Source of the DNA: Rhizobium sp. BK602
GTDB taxonomy: Bacteria > Pseudomonadota > Alphaproteobacteria > Rhizobiales > Rhizobiaceae
Reading direction: 5' to 3'
Assembly (NCBI RefSeq): GCF_014195095.1
Contig: NZ_JACIBC010000010.1
Coordinates: 1-64,000 of the forward strand
Length of the DNA stretch: 64,000 nt
The notes under the pieces were generated by a model. The model did no database searches and was not told the origin of the DNA. It saw only the letters and a program-made list of their open reading frames with translations. Positions 8,041 through 17,086 of the stretch are shown here, in pieces (positions within the stretch are counted from its first letter, which is position 1; each line of letters starts with the position of its first letter). The translations under genes and the position numbers were made by a program.

Positions 8041-10970
8041 GCAGCTATCGCCTTTCCTCCGGCGGCCGGATCGACCGCGCCCAGTCGATCCATTTCAGCT
8101 TCGACGGCAGGGACCTGTCCGGTCATCCCGGGGATACGCTTGCCTCCGCTTTGCTCGCCAACGGCATCCAGCTCGTCGGCCGCAGCTTCAAATATCACCG
8201 TCCCCGCGGCATCCTGACGGCGGGCGCGGCCGAGCCGAACGCGCTGGTGACGACCGGCACCGGCGGCCGCACGGAGGCCAACAGCCGCGCCACGATGATC
8301 GAGCTCTATGACGGGCTCATCGCGCGCAGCCAGAACCGCTGGCCCTCGCTCGATTTCGATATCGGCGCCCTCAACGGCTTGCTCTCGCCCTTCCTCAGTG
8401 CCGGTTTCTACTACAAGACCTTCATGTGGCCGGCCGCCTTCTGGGAGAAGGTCTACGAGCCGCTGATCCGCAAGGCCGCCGGTCTCGGCAAGGCCTCCTA
8501 TGAAGCCGATCCCGATTCCTACGAGAAATGCTGGGCGCATTGCGACCTGCTGGTGATCGGTGCCGGACCGGCCGGCCTTGCCGCGGCGCTGACAGCGGGC
8601 CGCGCCGGAGCGCGCGTGATCCTTGCCGACGAGAATTTTGTGCATGGCGGCAGCCTGCTGAACGAAGCCGATTCTGCCCTGCAAACCATTCTTGACGAAT
8701 TGGCGACGCTGCCGAACGTCCAGCTCCTGCCGCGCACCACCGTCATCGGCTGGTACGACGACAATGTCTTCGGCGCGGTCGAGCGCGTGCAGAAGCATGT
8801 AGTCACGCCCGATCCCCATCGTCCCGTCGAACGTTTCTGGCGCATCATCGCCAAGCAGGCGATCCTTGCCACCGGCGCGGAGGAGCGGCCGCTTGTCTTC
8901 GGCGGCAACGACATCCCCGGTATCATGATGGCGGGCGCCATGCGCAGCTATCTGAACCGCCAGGCGGTCGCCCCCGGCGCCCGCACCGTGATCTTCACCA
9001 CGAATGAATCCGGCTATCGCACCGCCGCCGATCTCGAGGCCGCCGGCGTCGAGGTTGCCGCCATCGTCGATAACCGGTCGGCACGCAGCGCAGGCTGGGG
9101 CGGCAAGGCGCCGGTCCTCTCCGGCGGATGCATCGTCGATGCCCATGGCGGCAAGCAATTGCAGCGCGTGACCATTGCGACGGCATCCGGCATGCAGGAC
9201 ATCGAGGCTGATGCGCTGGCCATGTCCGGCGGCTGGAGCCCGATCATTCACCTCGCTTGCCATCGCGGGGCAAAACCGGCCTGGTCCGAACGGCACGCGG
9301 CTTTCCTCGCGCCGGAAAGGCAGGACGGATTGCTGATCGCCGGCTCCGCCGCCGGTCTCGCCACGGCGGAAGCCTGCCTCGGCGATGGCGCCGGCAAGGC
9401 GATCGAGGCGCTGGCGGCCATCGGTTTCGCCAAGGTCGAGCCGGCCTTCGCACCGGTGGAAGACGGACAGACCGTGGCCACGCCGCTCTGGTACGTCAAG
9501 GGCGGCAAGGGCAAGGCCTTCGTCGACTACCAGAACGACGTGAACCTCAAGGATCTCGGCCTTGCGGTGCGCGAGGGCTACGGCCACGTCGAGCTTGCCA
9601 AGCGCTATACGACCAATGGCATGGCGACCGACCAGGGCAAGCTCTCCAATATCAACGCCATCGGCATTCTCGCCGAAGCACGCGGCATGTCGCCCGGCGA
9701 AGTCGGCACCACCACGTTCCGCCCCTTCTACACGCCGGTCTCCTTCGGGGCACTGACGGGCAGCTCGCGAGCTAAGCATTTCCAGCCGGCCCGCAAATCG
9801 CCGCTGCACAACTGGGCCAAGAAGAACGGCGCCACCTTTGTGGAAACCGGCCTCTGGTATCGCTCCTCCTGGTTCCCGCGTCCGGGCGAAACGACGTGGC
9901 GAGAAAGCGTCGACCGCGAAGTGCTGAACATCCGCGGACACGCCGGCATCTGCGATGTCTCCACGCTCGGCAAGATCGAGATCTTCGGCAAGGATGCGGC
10001 GACCTTCCTCGACCGCGTCTATTGCAACGGTTTCGCCAAGCTTGCCGTCGGCAAGGCGCGTTACGGCATCATGCTGCGCGAAGACGGCATGATCTATGAC
10101 GACGGCACGACCAGCCGGCTCGGCGAAGAGCATTTCTTCATGACGACGACGACCGCACTTGCTGCCGGCGTGCTGACCCATCTGGAATTCTGCGCCCAGA
10201 CGCTCTGGCCCGAGCTCGAGGTCTATTTCGCCTCCTCGACCGACCAATGGGCGCAGATGGCCGTTGCCGGCCCGAAATCCCGCGCGATCCTGTCCGAGAT
10301 CGTCGACGAGGATCTCTCCGATGAAGCCTTCCCCTTCATGAGCGCCCGCCCGGTCACGCTTTTCGGCGGCAAGCTCGAGGGCCGGCTCTTCCGCATCTCC
10401 TTTTCCGGCGAGCTCGCCTATGAGCTCGCGGTGCCCGCCGGCTATGGAGAAGCGGTCGCCGACGCCGTCATGCAGGCCGGCGAGAAGCATGGCATATGCC
10501 CCTATGGCGCTGAAGCGCTCGGCGTCATGCGCATCGAGAAAGGCCACGTCACCCATGCCGAGATCAACGGCACGGTGACACCCGGCGACCTCGGCTTTGG
10601 CCGCATGGTCTCGACGACCAAGGCGGATTTCATCGGCAAGGAAATGCTCGCCCGCGAGGGGCTGCAGGCGGCGGATCGCGGCCGGCTTGTCGGCGTCAAG
10701 CCGCTCGATCCCGCCACCAGTTTCCGCACCGGCGCCCATATTCTGGCCGACGGCGCGGCGGCGACGCTCGAAAACGACCAGGGCTATGTTACGTCAAGCG
10801 CCTTCTCGCCGAGCCTCGGCCACACGATCGGTCTCGCGCTGGTCAAGAACGGACCGGAGCGCATCGGTGAGAAAGTGCTGGTCTGGAACGCCTTGAGAAA
10901 CGAATTCACCGAGGCGCAGCTCTGCAGCCCCGTCTTTATCGACCCCGACAACGAGAAGCTCCATGCCTGA
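8037..10970 (+). CDS. soxA: Sarcosine oxidase / N-methylglutamate dehydrogenase alpha subunit
   Basis: 977 aa. ATG 8037 overlaps the soxD stop and gives MSSYRLSSGGRIDRAQSIHF; an extension of this frame to 7872 only mirrors soxD. Domains in order: a 2Fe-2S-ferredoxin-like N-terminal part (DGRDLSGHPGDTLASALLAN, FKYHRPRGILTAGAAEPNAL), a dinucleotide-binding domain (DLLVIGAGPAGLAAALTAGR at ~165), a second nucleotide region (AILATGAEERPLVF), then a C-terminal GcvT/YgfZ-like THF-binding domain (GICDVSTLGKIEIFGKDA, LEGRLFRISFSGELAYELAV). It passes the released methylene group to THF or frees formaldehyde. Operon partner of soxB, soxD and soxG. Confidence 0.93.
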   Translation: MSSYRLSSGGRIDRAQSIHFSFDGRDLSGHPGDTLASALLANGIQLVGRSFKYHRPRGILTAGAAEPNALVTTGTGGRTEANSRATMIELYDGLIARSQNRWPSLDFDIGALNGLLSPFLSAGFYYKTFMWPAAFWEKVYEPLIRKAAGLGKASYEADPDSYEKCWAHCDLLVIGAGPAGLAAALTAGRAGARVILADENFVHGGSLLNEADSALQTILDELATLPNVQLLPRTTVIGWYDDNVFGAVERVQKHVVTPDPHRPVERFWRIIAKQAILATGAEERPLVFGGNDIPGIMMAGAMRSYLNRQAVAPGARTVIFTTNESGYRTAADLEAAGVEVAAIVDNRSARSAGWGGKAPVLSGGCIVDAHGGKQLQRVTIATASGMQDIEADALAMSGGWSPIIHLACHRGAKPAWSERHAAFLAPERQDGLLIAGSAAGLATAEACLGDGAGKAIEALAAIGFAKVEPAFAPVEDGQTVATPLWYVKGGKGKAFVDYQNDVNLKDLGLAVREGYGHVELAKRYTTNGMATDQGKLSNINAIGILAEARGMSPGEVGTTTFRPFYTPVSFGALTGSSRAKHFQPARKSPLHNWAKKNGATFVETGLWYRSSWFPRPGETTWRESVDREVLNIRGHAGICDVSTLGKIEIFGKDAATFLDRVYCNGFAKLAVGKARYGIMLREDGMIYDDGTTSRLGEEHFFMTTTTALAAGVLTHLEFCAQTLWPELEVYFASSTDQWAQMAVAGPKSRAILSEIVDEDLSDEAFPFMSARPVTLFGGKLEGRLFRISFSGELAYELAVPAGYGEAVADAVMQAGEKHGICPYGAEALGVMRIEKGHVTHAEINGTVTPGDLGFGRMVSTTKADFIGKEMLAREGLQAADRGRLVGVKPLDPATSFRTGAHILADGAAATLENDQGYVTSSAFSPSLGHTIGLALVKNGPERIGEKVLVWNALRNEFTEAQLCSPVFIDPDNEKLHA

Positions 10971-11496
10971 TCAACTGCAACATAGCCCAGTGCTTGCCGG
11001 CAAGGACATCCTCCAGGGACCGGATATCCGACTTGAGCCGCTGCCGGAGGGCCATCTGCTGCATGTGATGGGCGCCATCGACGCCGAAAGCCTCGCCGGG
11101 CATCTCGCCGTCGCCGGCCTCGATGCCAGCACGCTCCGGCCAGCGGGCTACCGGCAATGGTTCGTCGCCGGCGACACCGCGCTGGCGGCTTCGCAGATTG
11201 CAGCATTTTCCTCGGCCATTCTCAACAAGGCTTATCTGTCCGACCAGAGCCACGGACGCGTCCGCATCGGCCTTTCCGGCTCGAAAGCGGTCGAACTGCT
11301 AACCAAGGGCACAGCGGTCGATCTTCATCCCTTGGCCTTCCCCGAAGGCCGCTCGGCCGTCACCCTGTTTGGGCACATCACGGTGCAGCTGACGCGTACC
11401 GGCGCCGAGAGTTTCGAGCTGACGGTGCTGCGCAGCTTTGCCGAAGCGCTCTATGAGGAGCTTCAGGAATTGGCGGTTTCCCTAGGAGCGGCGTGA
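10963..11496 (+). CDS. soxG: Sarcosine oxidase gamma subunit
   Basis: 177 aa; it starts inside the last codons of soxA (8-nt overlap) as is usual for this operon. SoxG/MgdD is the least conserved subunit; visible family features are the GcvT-like fold segments GRVRIGLSGSKAVELLTKGT and HITVQLTRTGAESFELTVLR. It stabilises the heterotetramer. Its last 34 nt overlap the 3' end of the convergent gene at 11463-12068, so no terminator space exists between them. Confidence 0.85.
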   Translation: MPDQLQHSPVLAGKDILQGPDIRLEPLPEGHLLHVMGAIDAESLAGHLAVAGLDASTLRPAGYRQWFVAGDTALAASQIAAFSSAILNKAYLSDQSHGRVRIGLSGSKAVELLTKGTAVDLHPLAFPEGRSAVTLFGHITVQLTRTGAESFELTVLRSFAEALYEELQELAVSLGAA

Positions 11497-12068
11497 ACCG
11501 CTCGCTCAAGTAGTCTTGTCGCCGCGATCCGCAGGCACTCCTCGAATGCCGTGAGATCGACAAACAGCCGGTCGGCCTCGACCTGCCGCGTGACGATCGT
11601 TCCGCCACGGGAATCGATGCCGCCGTCCAGCATCAGATTGTCGACCATGTCGAAGTTTTCGAGCGACATTCCATCGGGGCCACGATAACGCCCGTCATGA
11701 TCGAGCCGGAGGGCACCGTCATAGTAGCGGCTCGCCCGTTCGAAATGGCTCTTCGTGCTGTTGGAAAAGGCAAAGGCCGGACAGCCGCGGGCACACATGA
11801 AGCCGAGTTCGAACGCCGTGCCGATATCGGCGGCGACCCCACGGAAGGGCGTCAGATTGGCGATGATCAGATCGGCGCTCGACATCAGCCTTTCGTTGAT
11901 GGCGCTGATGGCGAGGCCACGCTGCCTTTTCGTTTCGGTTTCGGGGACCGCCAGGTCGCCCGGCGATACCGGCGTGAAACCGTAATCGCGCGCGAGCGCG
12001 ATCTTGCGGTCGAGAATGTCCCGCGCGTTCGGAAGAAAAACCTCCGGGCCTGCCAAATATGCTCTCAA
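11463..12068 (-). CDS. Nucleoside 2-deoxyribosyltransferase family protein
   Basis: 201 aa. Opening MRAYLAGPEVFLPNARDILD, followed by ADLIIANLTPFRGVAADIGT and AFELGFMCARGCPAFAF, is the core of the nucleoside 2-deoxyribosyltransferase / cytokinin-LOG-like Rossmann family, with Asp and Glu of the active-site stretch present. Such enzymes cleave or exchange N-glycosidic bonds of (deoxy)nucleosides or nucleotides. The C-terminal segment (SRYYDGALRLDHDGRYRGPD) is also typical of this proteobacterial clade. It ends 24 nt upstream from the M20 gene end of the same strand, so the two may be cotranscribed with the M20 gene first. Substrate not determinable here. Confidence 0.75.
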   Translation of the reverse strand: MRAYLAGPEVFLPNARDILDRKIALARDYGFTPVSPGDLAVPETETKRQRGLAISAINERLMSSADLIIANLTPFRGVAADIGTAFELGFMCARGCPAFAFSNSTKSHFERASRYYDGALRLDHDGRYRGPDGMSLENFDMVDNLMLDGGIDSRGGTIVTRQVEADRLFVDLTAFEECLRIAATRLLERAVHAAPRETANS

Positions 12069-12092
12069 TCTATTGCCTCTATCAACCGTTCA

Positions 12093-13259
12093 TCAGGATA
12101 GGCGTTGTGCCACCAGAGCCGCCCAGTAATCGATGCCATAGGCAATGGCGTTGTCGTTGAAATCATAGGCTGGGTTATGCAGGTCGGCGCTGTCGCCATT
12201 GCCGAGCCAGATCATTGCGCCGGGCCGTTTTTCGAGCATATAGGAGAAATCCTCCGAACCCATGGTCATCGGCCAGTTGCCGTCGACACGCTCCTGCCCG
12301 ACAATGCTTTGCGCCGCTGCGATGGCGGCGGAGGTCTTCTCGGGATTGTTGACCGTGACCGGATAGCCCGGACGCCAGTCGATCTCGGCCTCGGCGCCAT
12401 AAAGTGCTGCCGTCGTCTTGACGATCTCGCGGAAGCGCTGCTCGACGGCGCGGCGCGTTGACGGCTGCATGGTGCGGACCGAGCCGCCGATCTCGACCGT
12501 CGACGGGATGACATTCAGTGCCCTGCGGTCGCCGCCGCTGATGAAGGTCACGGACACGACGACCGAATCGAGCGGGTCGATGAAACGGGAGGCGATCGAC
12601 TGGAGCGCCACGACCAGATGCGAGGCGGCAAGCAGCGGATCGCGGGCAAGATGCGGCGTCGCGGCATGACCGCCAAGGCCGGTGATGGCAATGACGAAAC
12701 GATCGCCGGCAGCCATCATCGGGCCGCTGCGGATGGCGAAGGAACCAACGTCGAGACCCGGCTGATTGTGCATGCCGTAGACTTCCTCGATGCCGAAGCG
12801 ATCGAGCAACCTTTCCTCCAGCATCACGCGCCCGCCGCCGCCGCCCTCTTCCGCCGGCTGGAAGACGAGGACGATCTTGCCGGCAAAATCCCGTTCGGCG
12901 GCAAAACGCTTGGCGGCGCCGAGCATGATGGCGGTATGGCCGTCATGGCCACAGGCATGCATCATGTTGGGCACTTTCGAGGCATAGGGCAGGTTCGTCT
13001 GCTCGGACATCGGCAAGGCGTCCATATCGCAGCGGAATGCGATCGTCCTGCCAGGTCCCCGCTTGCCCGCAATCACCGCCACGACCCCGGACTGGGCGAT
13101 CCCGGTCACCACCTCGTCGCAGCCGAATGCCTTGAGCTTCTCCGCGACAAGCGCCGCCGTGCGCGGCAGGTCGAACAGCAGCTCCGGATGCTGATGGATC
13201 TCGCGGCGCCAGGTCTTGGCTTCCTCGGCAACGAGACGCGATGCTTCGGACGGGGTCAT
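12093..13259 (-). CDS. M20D-family amidohydrolase
   Basis: 388 aa from ATG 13259, which has GGAGAG 5 nt upstream; the open frame continues to 13496 but those residues look unlike the family. Family motifs: REIHQHPEL, RCDMDALPM, MHACGHDGHTAIMLGAAK (metal ligands Cys/His), FQPAEEGGGG, and a late WPMTMGSEDFSYMLEKRPGA. This is the hippurate hydrolase / N-acyl-amino-acid amidohydrolase clade, which strips acyl groups from amino-acid conjugates such as IAA-amino acids. Cytoplasmic, probably metal dependent. The neighbours do not define the substrate. Confidence 0.88.
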   Translation of the reverse strand: MTPSEASRLVAEEAKTWRREIHQHPELLFDLPRTAALVAEKLKAFGCDEVVTGIAQSGVVAVIAGKRGPGRTIAFRCDMDALPMSEQTNLPYASKVPNMMHACGHDGHTAIMLGAAKRFAAERDFAGKIVLVFQPAEEGGGGGRVMLEERLLDRFGIEEVYGMHNQPGLDVGSFAIRSGPMMAAGDRFVIAITGLGGHAATPHLARDPLLAASHLVVALQSIASRFIDPLDSVVVSVTFISGGDRRALNVIPSTVEIGGSVRTMQPSTRRAVEQRFREIVKTTAALYGAEAEIDWRPGYPVTVNNPEKTSAAIAAAQSIVGQERVDGNWPMTMGSEDFSYMLEKRPGAMIWLGNGDSADLHNPAYDFNDNAIAYGIDYWAALVAQRLS

Positions 13260-13575
13260 GAAAACTCTCCTTCGGGACGGTCGTATAACGGCGCCGGGAT
13301 TGCGGCAAGCCGATGAGACGGTGGGCGGCAGTCTGGCTTTGCTGCGCTGCGAAAGCAAGTCGCGAAACGCGAATGCGGCAAATTCCCCAACTGTCGCCGC
13401 CACAGCCTGCTTCATCGGTGAGATCTGGTTCCCGGCTGGCCTGCGACAAACGCAGCGCACGGAAATGGCTCGATTGTCGTTCCAGTCAAACGACAATAAG
13501 GATATATTCGCGTTACGGCTGAATCACCGCCGCAGCCACAGCCACAACAGGCCAGGCATTCATGGAGTATCGCTT

Positions 13576-14823
13576 ATGCAAATCTCATCGCAAGCTGCCG
13601 ACGGCATGCATGACGAGAGCAACGGCACCTGGCCGATAAAGCGCAGCCGTATTCTCGACTGGCTGATCCAGGAGACCCGCGAGGAACGTTTCATCGACAA
13701 TATCCTCGTGGCCCTTTGCGAGAAATTGCGAGCCGCCGGCATCCCGGTCGGACGGGCGACGCTGCACTTCAGAACACTTCATCCGCAATGGCTCGGCGCG
13801 CGCATCCTCTGGCGCCCGGGACTGGAAGAGGCCGATATCACCACCTTCAGCTATGGCGTCGAAAAGACGCCGCAGTTCCTGTCGAGCCCGATGAATGAGA
13901 TCTTCAATGGCGCCACCGAAGTCCGCCAGAATCTCGAGAAGGTGCCGGCGGGTGGCTTTGCCTATACTCTCTACGATGAAATGCGCGCCGAGGGGCTGAC
14001 GGATTACATCGCCTGGCCGATCTATCATACGTTCGGCAAGCGTCATATCGCCACCTTCGCCTGCGATGCGCCGGGCGGCTTCACCGAAGAGCAGGTGAGC
14101 GTGCTCCAGGACCTGCTGCCTGCCCTGACGCTCGTGAGCGAGATCCGCTTGAAGAACATATTGGCGCGCACGATGCTGCGCACCTATGTCGGCCCGCATG
14201 CCAGCGAAGCCATCCTCGCCGGTGCAACCACGCGCGGCAGCGGCACCACCGTCGGCGCCGCCATCCTCATTTGCGACCTGCGCGATTTCACCACGATTTC
14301 CGACATGTGGCCGCGCGACGATGTCATCGAGCTTCTGAACGGCTATTTCGACGCGATGGCCGAGCCGATCGAGAAACATGGCGGCGAGATCCTGAAATTC
14401 ATGGGCGACGGGCTGCTGGCGATCTTCCCACTCAGCAATCCCGATGCCTGCTCCAGCCTTCTGCAGGCGATCGGCGAGGCGGAAGCGGCTGTCGCCACCC
14501 TGAACGAGGAAAACCGCAAACACGGCCGCGAAGTGCTGCGCTATGGCGTCGGCGTGCATGTGGGCGATGTCATGTATGGCAATATCGGCTCGAAAACCCG
14601 GCTCGATTTCACCGTGATCGGCCCGGCGGTCAACATCGCCTCACGGCTGGAATCGCTGACCAAGGAGGTCAAGCGGCCCGTCCTCCTGTCAAAAGCCTTC
14701 GTCGAAATGGCCGGTTGCGAGATCGAGATGGAAAGTCTCGGCGCTTTCCCGCTCAAGGGTCTCGGCGAGCCGGTCGAGGTCTTTGCCCCGGTGACCGACG
14801 AAAAGCAACGACAACGGGCGTGA
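13576..14823 (+). CDS. Class III adenylate/guanylate cyclase
   Basis: 415 aa from ATG 13576, with GGAG 8 nt upstream. No membrane segment. Residues ~20-190 are a GAF-like sensory region seen in rhizobial soluble cyclases (FIDNILVALCEKLRAAGIPV; IAWPIYHTFGKRHIATFACD). The cyclase catalytic domain spans ~225-400, with metal-binding Asp234 (CDLRDFTTIS) and Asp278 (KFMGDGLLAIF), and the transition-state region GVGVHVGDVMYGNIGSKTRL then VIGPAVNIASRLESLTKE. It makes cAMP (or cGMP) from a nucleotide triphosphate. Stands alone, divergent from the M20 gene; about 300 bp separate the starts. Confidence 0.88.
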   Translation: MQISSQAADGMHDESNGTWPIKRSRILDWLIQETREERFIDNILVALCEKLRAAGIPVGRATLHFRTLHPQWLGARILWRPGLEEADITTFSYGVEKTPQFLSSPMNEIFNGATEVRQNLEKVPAGGFAYTLYDEMRAEGLTDYIAWPIYHTFGKRHIATFACDAPGGFTEEQVSVLQDLLPALTLVSEIRLKNILARTMLRTYVGPHASEAILAGATTRGSGTTVGAAILICDLRDFTTISDMWPRDDVIELLNGYFDAMAEPIEKHGGEILKFMGDGLLAIFPLSNPDACSSLLQAIGEAEAAVATLNEENRKHGREVLRYGVGVHVGDVMYGNIGSKTRLDFTVIGPAVNIASRLESLTKEVKRPVLLSKAFVEMAGCEIEMESLGAFPLKGLGEPVEVFAPVTDEKQRQRA

Positions 14824-15174
14824 TCAACGAGGCAATCCCCCGTTTGCACGCAAGAGCGCCGAATCAGCCGCCATGCGGATCCCGCAATGAAGGCACGCTG
14901 CATGTCGAACCGCATGTTGGGCGGCTTGTTCGTCTTCAATCATGCGTGATCGACGGCCAAATCATGCGTTGAATGAAAGCCGGTCGCAAAACGTGAAGGG
15001 CCTGCGGGGCTGACGTTCCTTGCATGGCCCCTTATATTATTATCTGCATAACGGACAGGCTGCCTTATTTTTGTGGGATCGTTCTGCAACGACAGACGTT
15101 AGTAAGAGCTGACCTTAAAACGGCTCGATCAAAAGGGTGTTCGCACCCGGAATACTCTGACAAGGAGAAAACAG
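14824..15174. other. Intergenic region upstream of the DUF992 gene
   Basis: 351 bp with no convincing gene. The 3' part becomes AT-richer (TTATATTATTATC near 15032-15044), a likely promoter zone for the secreted protein at 15175, whose ribosome site AAGGAG is at 15162-15167. Short frames here lack codon character. Confidence 0.5.
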
Positions 15175-15699
15175 ATGAAAAAAATACTTACCCTGGCATT
15201 TTCAGCGGCATCCTTGATCGTCGCCGGTGCGGCGACTGCACGCGCGGCTGATCTGTCGCCCTCCTATCAGGAGCAGGAACAGGACCAGCGCAACGGCGTC
15301 AAGATCGGCTATCTCACTTGCGAGATCGGCGGCGGCGTCGGTTATGTGCTCGGCTCTGCCAAGGAAGTCGATTGCACCTTCCATTCGACCATGGGAAAAG
15401 AGCGCGTGGACCACTATAGCGGCGCCATCCGCAAGATGGGCGTCGATCTCGGCTTCACCACCCGCAGCAAGCTCGTCTGGGCCGTATTCGCGCCGACAGC
15501 CGGCTATCATCATGGCTCCTTGAGCGGCCTCTACCAGGGCGCCACGGCCGAAGCGACCCTCGGCGTCGGCATCGGCACGAACATCCTCGTCGGCGGTACT
15601 TCCGGTTCGATCCATCTGCAGACGGTAAGCGTGACCGGCCAGCTCGGCCTCAACCTCGCGGCGACCGGCACTTCCGTAACGCTGACCTCGACGGACTGA
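15175..15699 (+). CDS. Secreted DUF992 family protein
   Basis: 174 aa. A Sec signal peptide covers about residues 1-24 (MKKILTLAFSAASLIVAGAA, then ATARA cleavage). The mature part VKIGYLTCEIGGGVGYVLGS is the DUF992 hallmark: these rhizobial periplasmic proteins are ~150-180 aa with paired Cys (TCEI... VDCTF). No enzyme activity is known for the family. Strong SD AAGGAG and an intrinsic terminator at 15769 show a monocistronic gene. Confidence 0.9.
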   Translation: MKKILTLAFSAASLIVAGAATARAADLSPSYQEQEQDQRNGVKIGYLTCEIGGGVGYVLGSAKEVDCTFHSTMGKERVDHYSGAIRKMGVDLGFTTRSKLVWAVFAPTAGYHHGSLSGLYQGATAEATLGVGIGTNILVGGTSGSIHLQTVSVTGQLGLNLAATGTSVTLTSTD

Positions 15700-15768
15700 C
15701 AGCGACCCTCGCCGCTTTTAAGGCGACAGCCGCGCCGTCAGCAAGGTCCGACCGCATACCATCTTCCA

Positions 15769-15803
15769 TGACCGCCTCCGCAAGGGGGCGGTCATTTTGT
15801 TTT
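15769..15803 (+). terminator. Intrinsic terminator after the DUF992 gene
   Basis: Stem TGACCGCC / GGCGGTCA with a short loop, immediately followed by TTTTGTTTT. Position 70 bp after the stop codon fits termination of the 15175 gene. Confidence 0.85.
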
Positions 15804-15864
15804 GAGCGGAGACGGGGTAGGCCCCGTCAAAGCATGAGATTCACCCGAAACGATCAACCATGAC

Positions 15865-15883
15865 GTTTCACGCAGCATGAAAC
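15865..15883. promoter_or_regulatory. Inverted repeat upstream of the aldolase gene
   Basis: GTTTCA-cgcagca-TGAAAC is a perfect 6-bp inverted repeat, about 100 bp before the aldolase start. It is followed by an AT-rich stretch containing ATGTGATTTTG (15899-15909); ATGTGATT also occurs in the eryR promoter dyad at 31793. Candidate control region for the aldolase gene. Confidence 0.4.
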
Positions 15884-15980
15884 AAAATGTCATGAGAAAT
15901 GTGATTTTGTCGCTTTATATTGTTATTTACTTCAATAGGGTGATTTCATCGCTGCATGTCGTCGCTGAAGGGAGAGTTGA

Positions 15981-17045
15981 ATGGCACGTATCACGTTGAG
16001 ACAGTTGCTCGATCACGCTGCGGAAAACGGCTATGGGGTGCCGGCTTTCAACATCAACAACATGGAGCAGGCACTCGCCATCATGGAGGCAGCCGATACC
16101 TCCAATGCGCCGGTGATCATCCAGGCCTCGCGCGGCGCCAGAGCCTATGCCAACGATATCATGCTCAAGCACATGATGGATGCGGTCGTCGAAATCTATC
16201 CTCATATTCCGGTTTGCGTGCATCTCGACCATGGCAATGATGCCTCAAGCTGTATGACCGCCATCCAGGCCGGCTTCACCTCGGTGATGATGGACGGCTC
16301 GCTGAAGGCGGATGCGAAGACGCCGGCCGACTGGGACTACAATGTCGGTGTCACGAAGACGGTTGCCGAAATGGCGCATCTCGGCGGCATTTCCGTCGAA
16401 GGCGAACTCGGCGTTCTCGGCTCGCTGGAAACCGGCATGGGCGAGGCCGAGGAGGGCCACGGCGCCGAGGGCAAGCTCTCGCATGACCAGCTTCTCACCA
16501 ATCCCGACGAAGCGGTCAAATTCGTGCGCGAGACCAAGGTCGATGCACTGGCGATCGCCATGGGCACCTCGCACGGTGCCTACAAGTTCATCCGCAAGCC
16601 GGATGGATCGGTGCTGGCGATGAACGTCATCGAGGAGATCCATCGCAAGCTGCCGAACACCCATCTGGTGATGCACGGCTCCTCCTCCGTTCCGGAGGAA
16701 CTCCAGGAGATCATCAACAAGTATGGCGGCCGGATGAAGCCGACATGGGGCGTACCGGTCGAGGAGATCCAGCGCGGAATCAAGAACGGCGTGCGCAAGA
16801 TCAATATCGACACGGATGGCCGCATGGCGATGACCGGCCAGATCCGCCGCGTCCTGCAGGAAGACCCGAGCGAATTCGATCCGCGCAAATATATGAAGCC
16901 GGCCATGGCTGCGCTGACGAAACTCTGCAAGGAACGGTTCGAACAGTTCGGCACCGCCGGGCATGCGACCCGCATCCAGCCACTGCCGGTCTCGGAGATG
17001 GCAAAGCGTTACAAGTCCGGCGCGCTCGACCCGGTCTTCTCGTAA
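15981..17045 (+). CDS. fba: Class II fructose-bisphosphate aldolase
   Basis: 354 aa, the length of the CbbA/FbaA class II type. It opens MARITLRQLLDHAAENGYGV and has the zinc-site motifs VCVHLDHGNDASSC and GGISVEGELGVLGSLE, then AIAMGTSHGAYK, HLVMHGSSSVPEELQ and KINIDTDGRMAMTG. It cleaves fructose 1,6-bisphosphate (some also sedoheptulose 1,7-bisphosphate) to DHAP plus an aldose phosphate. SD GGGAGAG lies just upstream. It converges with the GlpD-like gene of a polyol cluster; DHAP and erythrose 4-phosphate, products of that area, are possible substrates for the reverse reaction. Confidence 0.92.
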   Translation: MARITLRQLLDHAAENGYGVPAFNINNMEQALAIMEAADTSNAPVIIQASRGARAYANDIMLKHMMDAVVEIYPHIPVCVHLDHGNDASSCMTAIQAGFTSVMMDGSLKADAKTPADWDYNVGVTKTVAEMAHLGGISVEGELGVLGSLETGMGEAEEGHGAEGKLSHDQLLTNPDEAVKFVRETKVDALAIAMGTSHGAYKFIRKPDGSVLAMNVIEEIHRKLPNTHLVMHGSSSVPEELQEIINKYGGRMKPTWGVPVEEIQRGIKNGVRKINIDTDGRMAMTGQIRRVLQEDPSEFDPRKYMKPAMAALTKLCKERFEQFGTAGHATRIQPLPVSEMAKRYKSGALDPVFS

Positions 17046-17086
17046 GCGTAGGGGGACAGAGTGGTTTCGTGAAACGCTGAACCGTT

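Noticed and set aside
7932..10739. A very long open frame (935 codons) on the strand opposite soxA
   Set aside because: It mirrors the strongly conserved soxA gene; GC-rich codon bias leaves the antisense frame open. Its translation has no family-like motifs.
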